In this document: one piece after another, positions 17,414 to 25,800 of the stretch | Layout: every line of letters begins with the position of its first letter | Position numbering within the stretch: position 1 is the stretch's first letter | DNA from: Bacteroidota bacterium | GTDB taxonomy: Bacteria > Bacteroidota > Bacteroidia > J057 > JAJTIE01 | DNA length: 36,105 nucleotides | Reading direction: 5' to 3' | Assembly: GCA_019638695.1 (NCBI GenBank) | Contig: JAHBTG010000024.1 | Span: 1-36,105, forward strand | Translations under genes and position numbers: made by a program | Notes under the pieces: model-generated | What the model saw: the letters and a program-made list of their open reading frames with translations, nothing else | Told to the model about the DNA's origin: nothing | Database searches by the model: none

Positions 17414-17806
17414 ATGTTAACTAGAGGCATACACCGAACATTGGCAGTCATACTGCTATGGCTGGGTGTGCTCCCCACCCAGGCTGCGGTGCAAACCCCC
17501 ACACAACCTACCAAACCCCAGATGCGCGACACGCTGTTAAAGGTAGCCGTACACCTGGAGGCCCATACCCTGAAAGTAGAAGTGGAACATCCTACCGCGG
17601 CATTTGTAATGGTAGAGCTGTACAACGCACAGGGCATCCGCGTATATGAGCAGATGCTCCCCTTGCAGGCTGGCAAGGACTATGTGAGCCTGAACCTGGG
17701 CAGCCTCGAAGACGGCCCCGTGCTGGTGCGCTGCAATACCACCGAGAAATTTGCGCCACAAGACATTCTGCTGCAAAAGAACGGCAATGCCCTCACGCAG
17801 CGCTAG
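17414..17806 (+). CDS. Small secreted beta-sandwich protein, sorting-domain/DUF3244-like (function unknown)
   Basis: A 130-residue exported protein. Seen: signal peptide at 1-24 (LLWLGVLPTQA), a short Thr/Pro/Gln-rich linker at 27-37, then about 80 residues that alternate as beta strands (LKVEVEHPTAAFVMVELYN, GIRVYEQML, YVSLNLGSLEDGPVLVR). The strand order, with a VELYNAQG turn and a late LEDGPVLVR strand, resembles DUF3244 and the type-A sorting fold, but the protein is only that domain and lacks the usual PNP start. The ATG at 17414 gives a good signal peptide; an upstream in-frame TTG at 17375 would not. It may be a small periplasmic or surface protein; I cannot name a function. Its stop codon is the first base pair of a long inverted repeat. 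Confidence 0.6.
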   Translation: MLTRGIHRTLAVILLWLGVLPTQAAVQTPTQPTKPQMRDTLLKVAVHLEAHTLKVEVEHPTAAFVMVELYNAQGIRVYEQMLPLQAGKDYVSLNLGSLEDGPVLVRCNTTEKFAPQDILLQKNGNALTQR

Positions 17807-17844
17807 CTGTGCGCATAACACAGGTGTATAATCAAGCGCACAGC
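17806..17844. terminator. Bidirectional stem-loop between convergent genes
   Basis: A perfect 9-bp inverted repeat, GCTGTGCGC at 17806-17814 and GCGCACAGC at 17836-17844, with a 21-nt loop. It lies between two genes that end at 17806 (plus) and 17861 (minus), and its left arm starts on the last base of the plus-strand stop codon. There is no T-run on either side, so it is not a classical intrinsic terminator; it could act with Rho or protect 3' ends. Confidence 0.5.
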
Positions 17845-17860
17845 GGCCGGGAAGCGGTGT

Positions 17861-20281
17861 CTAGAATTTAATACGGTATTCCATCTTGGGAGCAAGGTTG
17901 CGTACAAACTCCGGCTGAGCGTAGGCACCCATACGCAGGTACAACCCAAAACCCAGGAACTGCAGGGTACTGACCAGCTTGACCGCCGGACGGGGCATCA
18001 GGTTAATGAGTGCAACGCCCGTCTCCCAATAACCCAGTTCCGGAGCGCGCAGCGGAATATCCCCGGCATGCGCATCGGGCGCCTGCTGGCCCTGCAAACT
18101 ACCCCAGCCGCCATTGCAGACCAGGCGGATATCGGGGTTATACTTTTTGCCGGGGAACCGCTGGTTCACCAGCTGAAAATGCAGGTACCCCACTGCATAA
18201 CGACTGGCGGTAAAATCATTAAAGAACATGGTGTTAAAGGCATATCCCTCTGCAATAAAATTGGGTTCTCCATTGGCATGGAAAATATATAACCGGGAAT
18301 AGGGCAATGCGCCTTGCAGCACACCGGCATTCACCTGGTAATTGAGGCTAAGCCAGCCGGAAAGCCGCCGCTGCTGAGACACGGAGATCTCCGCCTTCTG
18401 ATAGGCATACTCCCCGCCCAGCAAACCTTCCACCCCCAGGGTAAGCCGGGCTATACACACGGGCCACTTGCTACCCAGGCTATACAGCGTGCGCCCTTCC
18501 CTGCGGAATTTCTCGCTCGGCGCCCAGCGCAGCTCGGCAATGGCTTCTGTGAAGGAAAATACATTGCGGTCTTTATAGAAATAAGTATACGCAGGGCGCA
18601 CCCGGTCCTGCAGCAGGCTAAAGCGATGGTTCAGATTCCCCAGGCTGGAGAAAAACAGACTGACCTGGTGCTGGGTGCTGTAGTCCATGATCTCCATAAA
18701 CAGCATGCGGCTGCTCTGGTACTGGGCCGGGCGGTCATAGAGCATGCGCTTGTTCTTGAGCCCCACATATTGCGCACCGGTCACCACCAGATCCTCATCA
18801 TATTCATAGTGCAGGCGCAGGTTCTTGTTATGAAAGGGATGCAGATGCACATCCAGTCCATATTTCCAGCGGGCATCCCCGGTTCCCCAGCCCCCCCAGC
18901 CCCCCACAGAGAAGGCGGAGCTGAGCCGTTCGTTGGTGTGCAGGCCCATCCCCAGGCGGTTGCTCTCCACGCGGTTCAGCCGGTACAGGCGGGCCAGGTC
19001 CAGGTCAAAAATCCCCACCGCCAGGTAGCCAAACTGTATCTTGTTAAACTGCCGCACCAGCCCTGCCCATTTATATTTGCGGCCCAGGCTGTCCAGCACC
19101 GTATAGGTCTGTCGTTCACGCCCCAGCAGGCTGTCCTGGCGGGCTTCCGACCAAAAGGTATCGGGCTGCTTACCTGCCTGTTCAGACACATCCAGCACAA
19201 TAGCGTTATGCGGAATGGGTTGCGGCTCAAACCCGATGCTGTCCAGGTAGGTGCGCGCTTCCAGCACAAAGAACTCCTGGGGTTTTGCCTGCAGTTTACT
19301 GGGGTGCAAATGCACCTCAGTATAAAGCTGGCGGGGGAACCATATACCCTCCGGGCGCTTTTCATGCACTTGCTTGATCTTGAAGCGGATCCAGAGCCCC
19401 ACGTCATCCGGCAGTATGGCCTCGGCAGATATGCTTTGCAGGGCATAATCTGCGCTGTGGACCCGCATTTCGCCCACGAGCCCCTGCCCAAACCCTCCTT
19501 CGGGAGAGAAATGGATGATATATAGCGTATCCGTGCCCTGGAAGAGGGTATCGCGCAGGTAATAGCGATAGCGTTTGGGCCCGGAAAAGGCAATAGGACT
19601 GAGAAAATCCTGCTCCAGGATACGCACCCAGTCATCATAGAAGCCGATATCCTGCACTTCCGTAGGGCTAAAGGGGATGGCCATGCCCTGCAACCCGCTG
19701 ATACGGCTCCCGGTAATCAATTCATAGTCTTTATCCGGGCGCACATAATACCGGCGAGAGGTACTTTCCCACATCATCAGGCGCATCACCCGCATCAGGC
19801 TATCCATTTGTTTGCTCATGCGGGGGTTCCCGCCCAGCGTGAGTTTGGTATAGCTGGCATAATGATAGGCTTCCAGTTTGCGGGGATTATGCCGGGGACG
19901 ATTGGCTATCATCTGGCGCACAATGGCCAGTGCCGGGTTCTCTCCGGCTTCTACCGTGATGGCATCCGTCTCCACCAGCTTGGGAGACAAGGGGAGCACC
20001 CAGGACCCTGCGCTATCGGGCAGTGCAAACCGGCGGGAGATAAACCCCATGTAACTGGCTTCTACACTGTCTCCCGGCACCTGCAAGCGCAGCATAAAAT
20101 AGCCGTTCACGTCTGTGACGGCACCGGCCTGCCCTTGCAGGGTCTTGACCAGTGCAAAAGGCAATCCTTCGCCACTGGTGGCATCTATCACCCGGCCCAC
20201 CAGCGTGTCTGGCTGCTGGGCAGCTACAGGCACCCCCCAGCCCAGCAACCCCCATAGAAATATGCAGATGCGTGCTTTCAA
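17861..20281 (-). CDS. DUF5686 family outer-membrane protein with carboxypeptidase-like regulatory domain
   Basis: An 806-residue predicted outer-membrane barrel. Seen: signal peptide at 1-21 (VPVAA then Q), a CarbopepD_reg_2-like domain at about 26-110 (LVGRVIDATSGEGLPFA, AVTDVNGYFMLRL), the DUF5686 opening at about 114-150 (NPALAIVRQMI, HNPRKLEAYHYASYTKL), and then many amphipathic strands to a C-terminal EYRIKF. A terminal Phe is the usual outer-membrane insertion signal. The family is widespread in Bacteroidota, often near envelope genes, and has no settled function. The start codon must be a TTG at 20279-20281 to keep the signal peptide; an ATG at 20283-20285 is out of frame. No neighbour shares its operon: it faces a stem-loop at one end and a divergent dehydrogenase at the other. 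Confidence 0.85.
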   Translation of the reverse strand: MKARICIFLWGLLGWGVPVAAQQPDTLVGRVIDATSGEGLPFALVKTLQGQAGAVTDVNGYFMLRLQVPGDSVEASYMGFISRRFALPDSAGSWVLPLSPKLVETDAITVEAGENPALAIVRQMIANRPRHNPRKLEAYHYASYTKLTLGGNPRMSKQMDSLMRVMRLMMWESTSRRYYVRPDKDYELITGSRISGLQGMAIPFSPTEVQDIGFYDDWVRILEQDFLSPIAFSGPKRYRYYLRDTLFQGTDTLYIIHFSPEGGFGQGLVGEMRVHSADYALQSISAEAILPDDVGLWIRFKIKQVHEKRPEGIWFPRQLYTEVHLHPSKLQAKPQEFFVLEARTYLDSIGFEPQPIPHNAIVLDVSEQAGKQPDTFWSEARQDSLLGRERQTYTVLDSLGRKYKWAGLVRQFNKIQFGYLAVGIFDLDLARLYRLNRVESNRLGMGLHTNERLSSAFSVGGWGGWGTGDARWKYGLDVHLHPFHNKNLRLHYEYDEDLVVTGAQYVGLKNKRMLYDRPAQYQSSRMLFMEIMDYSTQHQVSLFFSSLGNLNHRFSLLQDRVRPAYTYFYKDRNVFSFTEAIAELRWAPSEKFRREGRTLYSLGSKWPVCIARLTLGVEGLLGGEYAYQKAEISVSQQRRLSGWLSLNYQVNAGVLQGALPYSRLYIFHANGEPNFIAEGYAFNTMFFNDFTASRYAVGYLHFQLVNQRFPGKKYNPDIRLVCNGGWGSLQGQQAPDAHAGDIPLRAPELGYWETGVALINLMPRPAVKLVSTLQFLGFGLYLRMGAYAQPEFVRNLAPKMEYRIKF

Positions 20282-20380
20282 GCATGTAAAGATTGTGATT
20301 CCTCAGGTATGGCGCGAATTTTTTGGCGGAAATCCGCCCGGCCGTGCAGGCATACGGCATGGGGCTTCCGCCTTGTTATG

Positions 20381-20388
20381 TATCTTTG
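20381..20388 (+). promoter_or_regulatory. -7 promoter element (TATCTTTG) for the threonine dehydrogenase gene
   Basis: Perfect match to TAnnTTTG, ending 36 nt before the ATG at 20425. No -33 TTTG is visible at 19-20 nt upstream. The in-frame upstream ATG options at 20323 and 20359 lie before this element and would be untranscribed from it. Confidence 0.55.
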
Positions 20389-20424
20389 GGCTCTGCTATC
20401 AGATCATACTCCCATCCTTCACAC

Positions 20425-21372
20425 ATGTCCACTCCCAAAGTTCTCATTATAGGCGCAGGCGGCCAATTGGGCCAGGAACTGGCGCCGGCCCTGGCCCGGC
20501 AATTCGGCCAGGAACAACTGGTGCTCAGCGATCTTAAACCCCTGGGCAGTGTATATGCAGAAGAGCTGCTGGATGTTACTGACAAAGCAGCCCTGGCGGC
20601 CGTCGTGCAAAAACACCGCATCACCCACATCTACCACCTGGCCGCTTTGCTTTCCGCCACCGGGGAGAAGAATCCCGGCCTGGCCTGGCAGATCAATATG
20701 CAGGGCCTCCTTAATGTGCTGGATGTGTGCGTAGAAGCCAAGATAGAACGCTTGTTCTGGCCCAGTTCCATAGCCGTATTCGGCCCCACCACGCCCCGCC
20801 ACAATACCCCTCAGCGTACGATCATAGAGCCGGCTACCATCTATGGCATTACCAAGCAGGCAGGCGAGCACCTGTGCGACTGGTACTTCCGCAAGCATGG
20901 CCTGGACGTGCGCAGCCTGCGTTACCCCGGTCTCATCAGCTGGAAGGCAGAGCCCGGTGGCGGCACCACAGATTATGCCGTGCACATCTTCTTTGAAGCC
21001 CTGCGCCATAATGCCTATACCTGTTTCCTGGGTGCAGGCTCCGCCCTGCCCATGATGTATATGCCCGATGCCGTGCGCGCCACCCTGGAACTGATGGCAG
21101 CACCTGCCGAAAAACTGAGCATCCGCACCAGCTATAACCTGAGCGCACTGAGCTTTACCCCTGCCGAACTGGCCGCAACCCTGCAAAAGCTGCTGCCGGA
21201 CTTCCGGATGGATTATGCCCCGGACTTCCGGCAAGCGATCGCCGATAGCTGGCCTGCCAGTATAGATGACAGCGAGGCACGCAAAGACTGGGGCTGGCAA
21301 CCCGAGTGGTCGCTGGATGCCATGGTACAGGATATGCTGACGAATATCCGACAGAAACTACAGGTGGCATAG
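20425..21372 (+). CDS. L-threonine 3-dehydrogenase, short-chain (NAD-dependent epimerase-like) type
   Basis: A 315-residue extended short-chain dehydrogenase. Seen: Rossmann dinucleotide loop GAGGQLG at 10-16, the acidic residue D36 after strand two that favours NAD, the catalytic YGITK (Y140, K144), and the characteristic segment RYPGLISWKAEPGGGTTDYAV at about 166-185. That segment marks the threonine dehydrogenase branch known from Flavobacterium and Cytophaga, as opposed to sugar epimerases. It oxidises L-threonine to 2-amino-3-oxobutyrate in the cytoplasm, normally followed by a CoA ligase (KBL) to yield glycine and acetyl-CoA; no KBL gene lies nearby. The ATG at 20425 is chosen because it starts right at the Rossmann strand and follows a perfect -7 element. 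It faces a convergent gene 12 bp away. Confidence 0.82.
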   Translation: MSTPKVLIIGAGGQLGQELAPALARQFGQEQLVLSDLKPLGSVYAEELLDVTDKAALAAVVQKHRITHIYHLAALLSATGEKNPGLAWQINMQGLLNVLDVCVEAKIERLFWPSSIAVFGPTTPRHNTPQRTIIEPATIYGITKQAGEHLCDWYFRKHGLDVRSLRYPGLISWKAEPGGGTTDYAVHIFFEALRHNAYTCFLGAGSALPMMYMPDAVRATLELMAAPAEKLSIRTSYNLSALSFTPAELAATLQKLLPDFRMDYAPDFRQAIADSWPASIDDSEARKDWGWQPEWSLDAMVQDMLTNIRQKLQVA

Positions 21373-21384
21373 CCCGGCAGAGGC

Positions 21385-21975
21385 TTAGCGGCAGCCTTCC
21401 AGTATGGGCTGAGTGCGCTCAGCTATTTTAGGCACCAGTTCGGCCTCGTCCCGATAATGCTGGTCAAACAACGCGGTCATAATCTCCACGCGGTCGGCGC
21501 AAGGCAACTCACCGGGAATATCCTGTGGGGTTTTGCAGGCACATATGGCACGGGCCACTTCTTCGGCCAGGTCAACGGGATCGGTCGTATCCAGCTTATG
21601 AACAAACGCCTGGTGAAAGGCATTGCGCAGGGCAGCGCGCTCCTCCTCGGTCAGCTGAGAGGTATGCTGGCGGCGGACACATGCCTGCAGCTTGCCCTCA
21701 AAGTAACGGTGAATGTGGGCAGGCAGGTTGCGGTCTGTAGCCATGGCCTGCTGCTCCAGGTGACTAAGGGCCTCTCCCAGCGGCTCCAGGCACTGCCGGA
21801 AAGCGGCATCATCACCAGCCGGCTCCCGCTGTGCAGCGCAGGTACAGGCTTTGTCCAGCAGGGGGTCTACTTTTTCTTGCCAGCCGGGGGGCAGCACAGG
21901 CGTACCGGCAGGTGGTTGCGCCCGGGCAATGGCAGCGCCCAGCATCATCACAAATGCCAGATATAAGTACTTCAT
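21385..21975 (-). CDS. Secreted cysteine-rich protein with a duplicated CxC...C...C pattern (function unknown)
   Basis: A 196-residue exported protein I do not recognise. Seen: signal peptide at 1-19 (IARA then Q) and eight cysteines at 44, 46, 62, 99, 145, 147, 159 and 195. They fall into two similar sets: CxC, then C after 12-16 residues, then C after 36-37 residues. This indicates an internal duplication of a mostly helical unit of about 55-60 residues (ACTCAAQ and ICACKTP at the starts). The rest is rich in Glu, Ala, Gln and His and looks helical. Disulphide-bonded helical hairpins in the periplasm are a reasonable picture. The start at ATG 21973-21975 is fixed by the signal peptide. It is divergent from prmA across only 40 bp. 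Confidence 0.7.
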   Translation of the reverse strand: MKYLYLAFVMMLGAAIARAQPPAGTPVLPPGWQEKVDPLLDKACTCAAQREPAGDDAAFRQCLEPLGEALSHLEQQAMATDRNLPAHIHRYFEGKLQACVRRQHTSQLTEEERAALRNAFHQAFVHKLDTTDPVDLAEEVARAICACKTPQDIPGELPCADRVEIMTALFDQHYRDEAELVPKIAERTQPILEGCR

Positions 21976-21980
21976 ATACG

Positions 21981-21987
21981 CAAAATA
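21981..21987 (-). promoter_or_regulatory. -7-like element (TATTTTG) for the cysteine-rich protein gene
   Basis: The minus strand reads TATTTTG, one base short of TAnnTTTG, ending 5 nt before the ATG at 21975. Transcription from it would start at or near the start codon. It shares a 40-bp intergenic space with the plus-strand prmA promoter. Confidence 0.35.
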
Positions 21988-22000
21988 GCAAAAAACGCAG

Positions 22001-22008
22001 TAGGTTTG
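22001..22008 (+). promoter_or_regulatory. -7 promoter element (TAGGTTTG) for the prmA operon
   Basis: Perfect match to TAnnTTTG, ending 7 nt before the prmA ATG at 22016. The expected transcript has a leader of only a few bases and no room for a ribosome-binding site. No -33 TTTG is visible at the right distance. Confidence 0.55.
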
Positions 22009-22015
22009 TAGTACT

Positions 22016-22828
22016 ATGTGGCAAGTGACGCTGAGTCCCTGCTCTGAGCAGGAGCAGGAAACCCTGATCTCCCTGCTGGACGGGCTGGGGAGTGACGGTT
22101 TCTGGCAGGAGGGCCCGCACCTGCACAGTTTCTGGCTGCAGGAACCTCCGGCAGAGGTCATATCGGCGGCACGGGATGCGGTAAAAGGCCTGCAAGCGCC
22201 TGTCATCCAGCTACTGCCGGATACCAACTGGAACGCCGCCTGGGAAAGCAGCTATGAGCCGGTGAACATCCCGGGTATCTGCCAGATACACGCCACCTTC
22301 CATGAACCGGCTCCCGGCTACCCGCTGCATATCGTCATCCAGCCGCAGATGTCCTTTGGCACGGGCCATCACGATACCACCCGGCTCATGATAGAGATGC
22401 TGGCGGCAGCAATCTCTCGGCCCGGGCGCACGCTGGATATAGGATGCGGCACAGGCGTGCTGGGTATTTATGCCTTACTGAGTGGGGCTTCAGAAGGGTT
22501 ATTCATAGACATAGACCCCAACTGTGTGCACAACACGCAGGAAAACCTGGCCCTCAACGGACTGACGGCACAGGTGTTACAAGGCGGGAGTTCAGCCATT
22601 CCTCCAGACTGGCGGGCAGATACCCTGCTGGCCAACATCAACCGCAATGTACTGCTGGCGGACGGCGTTTATTATCAGCAGGCACTAGTCCCGGGCGGGC
22701 ACCTGCTGCTCAGCGGATTTCTTGATTTTGATACGGATGCCATCATCCGGCACTATACGACCCTAGGACTTCACCTCACTGCCCGGCGCGAAGCGCAAAG
22801 CTGGCAATGCCTTTGTTTTCAGCGATGA
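22016..22828 (+). CDS. prmA: Ribosomal protein L11 methyltransferase
   Basis: A 270-residue class I SAM methyltransferase that trimethylates ribosomal protein L11 in the cytoplasm. Seen: the PrmA hallmark MSFGTGHHDTT at 112-122, SAM motif I DIGCGTGVLG at 141-150, acidic FIDIDPN at about 163-169, and the catalytic-domain motif LLANINRNVLL at 204-214. The N-terminal L11-binding domain at 1-60 is present. Its TGA stop overlaps the ATG of the next gene (ATGA at 22825-22828), so translation of the two is coupled. Linkage of this housekeeping enzyme to a giant secreted protein and a two-component system is the odd part of this locus. Confidence 0.93.
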   Translation: MWQVTLSPCSEQEQETLISLLDGLGSDGFWQEGPHLHSFWLQEPPAEVISAARDAVKGLQAPVIQLLPDTNWNAAWESSYEPVNIPGICQIHATFHEPAPGYPLHIVIQPQMSFGTGHHDTTRLMIEMLAAAISRPGRTLDIGCGTGVLGIYALLSGASEGLFIDIDPNCVHNTQENLALNGLTAQVLQGGSSAIPPDWRADTLLANINRNVLLADGVYYQQALVPGGHLLLSGFLDFDTDAIIRHYTTLGLHLTARREAQSWQCLCFQR

Positions 22829-25800
22829 AAAAGAACTTACTCACGCTCCTTCTTATCTGTGGCAGCATGCTTCCGGCAAGCCTGCAGGCGCAGTTTACCG
22901 GCAAGGCCGAGACCTTTCTGCCTGAGCTCAAGGACCAGATCAGCCGCCAGGGAGTAGCCGAGCTTAATGCCTGGTATACCACATTCGCGGCTTTTTATGA
23001 GTCCAGCCTGCTGGATGAAAAGGATAAAAAGACAGTAGCAACCACTTTACCCATTATCCTCAAGGTGCGGGGGTATTCACTGGCCGGGCAGGGGGTGATG
23101 TTCCTGCGCACCCTGCAGATGCTGAAGGACAGTACTGCAACAGTGGAGATCTCCCATGCCAGCTACCTCAAAGCCCTGCGCAGCAGTGTAGAGGGGCTCT
23201 CCACCCAGCAATATGCCAAGCTGCATACCAACCTGGAGGCTTTCCTCAAAACCAAGACCCTGTTTGCCAGTAAAGATTTCAGATGGACCACCGATGTGGA
23301 AAAGGCCAGCTTCAAAGTGGTGGAAATCTATGATGAGAAGCTGAATGACTACCGCACGATGCCCCGGCTGGAACTGCCCCAAAGCAATCTTACCTTCAAA
23401 AGCGAGTTCACACAAGCCACCATCCAGCAAACCGGGGGACTGTTTGACCCCATCAGCTGGACATGGGCAGGGCAGGGCGGCCGCTATGACTGGGACCGGG
23501 CGGGCCTGGATACCCGCGATGTCTTTTGCGAGCTGGGGAAATATGACATCAACCTGTACCAGGAGCAATGGAAATGCGACTCTGTGGTATTTACCTACAG
23601 CACCATGGTAGGCAAACCCCTCAAAGGGCGGCTGGAAGAAGTGTATGAACACAACAAAGACCGCAAGACCTACCAGTACCCGCACTTCACCAGCCATGAC
23701 TCCTGGGTGGAGATGCCCAATATAATGCCGGAGATTGACTATGCGGGAGGGTTCAGCCTGCGGGGCAGCCACCGCTATGGTACTGCAGACGGCAAGCGCC
23801 TGGCCGAGCTCACGATCAAATACCAGGGAGACCGCCGGGTGCGTGCCGGCCTGAAAGAGCTAGACCTGGACAACCCGGATATCAACCAGCCCAACGCCCG
23901 CATCACCATTTTCCTCCCGGGCAAGGATACGCTCTCGCACATAGATATGAAGCTGCGGTATAATAACGGCACCAAGGCGCTGGACCTGGTTATCGACCGG
24001 GACAGCCCCGCCCACTGGCAGCCCATTCTCTCCAGCTACCATAAGATGGGATTTTGGTTTGACCGCATTGTGTGGAACCTGACCGAAGACACCCTCCTGT
24101 TCACCAGTACCATTGCCCAGGATTACAAGAAGTTTGCCATTGAAAGCCAGGATTTCTTCCGCCTGGAGTTTTTCCGCCAGTATCAGGGCACCCTGGATTT
24201 CAACCCCATCAACGTCATCAACCGTGTGTACATGGAGGACCTGAACGGCCAGATCCAGGCACGCAACAAGGAGTTCCACAAACGCCAGAAGGCCAGGAAC
24301 GAACCAGAGAAGACCCCGGAAGAAGAGGAGGACGACTATAACCCCTATGAATATGGCTGGGATGCGCCCCCGCCGGTAGTGGCCGTACCGGAAACCACCG
24401 CTACCGGGGAAATCAAGGAGCCCCCGCTGCCGGAGGTCAGGCCGCGGTATGTATATACCGTGGATGAGGTGCTCAAACGATTTGACAAGATGGACCGCAA
24501 GAATGCCTTCAAATACCAGTTAGGCATCCTGGCAGGCGCCGGATTCCTGTATTTCGACGGCAAAACAGAAGAGATCACCATGCTGCCCAAATTGGTGCGC
24601 TGGGCAGCCGCGGCCCAGAAAGCCCGGGATTATGACGGCCTGCAGCTCCTCTCTTATGCCGCAGACGGAAAAAATGCGTACTTGTCCTACAAAGACAAAA
24701 CCCTGCAGCTCAATGGTTGCGAGACCTTTTACCTGAGCGATACGCTGCTGGTCAGCGCTTTCCCAGAAGACTACAAGGTATGGGTGCATGAGAACCGCAA
24801 GATGAACTTTGGCGGCGGGGTAAAAGCCGGCAAACTGAACCTTACGGGCAAAGGCAGCCATATGTTCACCTATAACTGGGAAGACCACAAGATCTTCTGC
24901 GACTCCATAGATTTCCTGCGTTTTGTGCCCAGCCGGGATGCCGAGCTCGAAGCCAAGCAAGACCCCTCCCGCCTGCTGACCGCACTCAAAAAACTGCGTA
25001 TAGAAGGCATTACAGGCGCCATATACGTCTCCCAACCGGGCAATAAATCCTGCATCAAACCCTTTGCCGGCTACCCAGTCTTCGACTGCTATACCGAGTC
25101 CTTTGTCTATTGGAATGATTCCACCATCCAAAAGGGGGCCTATCCCAAAGACCAGATCCGCTTTATCCTGGACCCCTTCGTGATCGACAGCCTGGAGAAC
25201 TTCGACAACCGTGCACTGGAGTTTCAGGGCGAGTTTTTCTCCAACGGTATCTTCCCGGAGTTCCGGGACACGCTCATGCCCGTGGCAGACAATACTTACG
25301 GCGTACATGAATATACCCCGGAAAACGGGCTCAAGCTTTACAAGGGCAAAGGACAATACTATAATGAGATCACCATGGACAACTACGGTCTATGGGGCAA
25401 TGGCAAAATAGATTACCTCTCCAGTGTGGCAGAAAGTGATACCTTCACTTTCTACCCCAATATGGTGACCGCCAAAACCCGCAGCTTCAAACTCAAGGGC
25501 GGCGCTTACAATGGTATACAATACCCGGAGATAGAAGCTAATAATCTGAAGTATACCTGGCATCCCCAGGAAGATAAACTGGTGATCGAAACCGCTTACA
25601 AAGAACCCATGCGCATGTATGGCGGCACCTCCGAGTTCTTTGGCAAACTGGTGATCACCCCCAAAGGTGTGTATGCCGACGGTGCGCTGGCAATGGGCAA
25701 TATGCAGATAGAAAGCGATTCTATGGATATGCGCGAGGGTAAGCTCACGACCGACAAAGGCACGCTCAAGATATCTGACCCGGATATGCCCACCAAATAC

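Noticed and set aside
20419-21300. 293-codon minus-strand frame opposite the threonine dehydrogenase
   Set aside because: Composition is that of a complementary-strand shadow; the plus-strand protein has intact Rossmann and catalytic motifs.
24520-25356. 278-codon minus-strand frame inside the giant secreted protein gene
   Set aside because: No recognisable motif and fully within a convincing plus-strand gene; judged a shadow.
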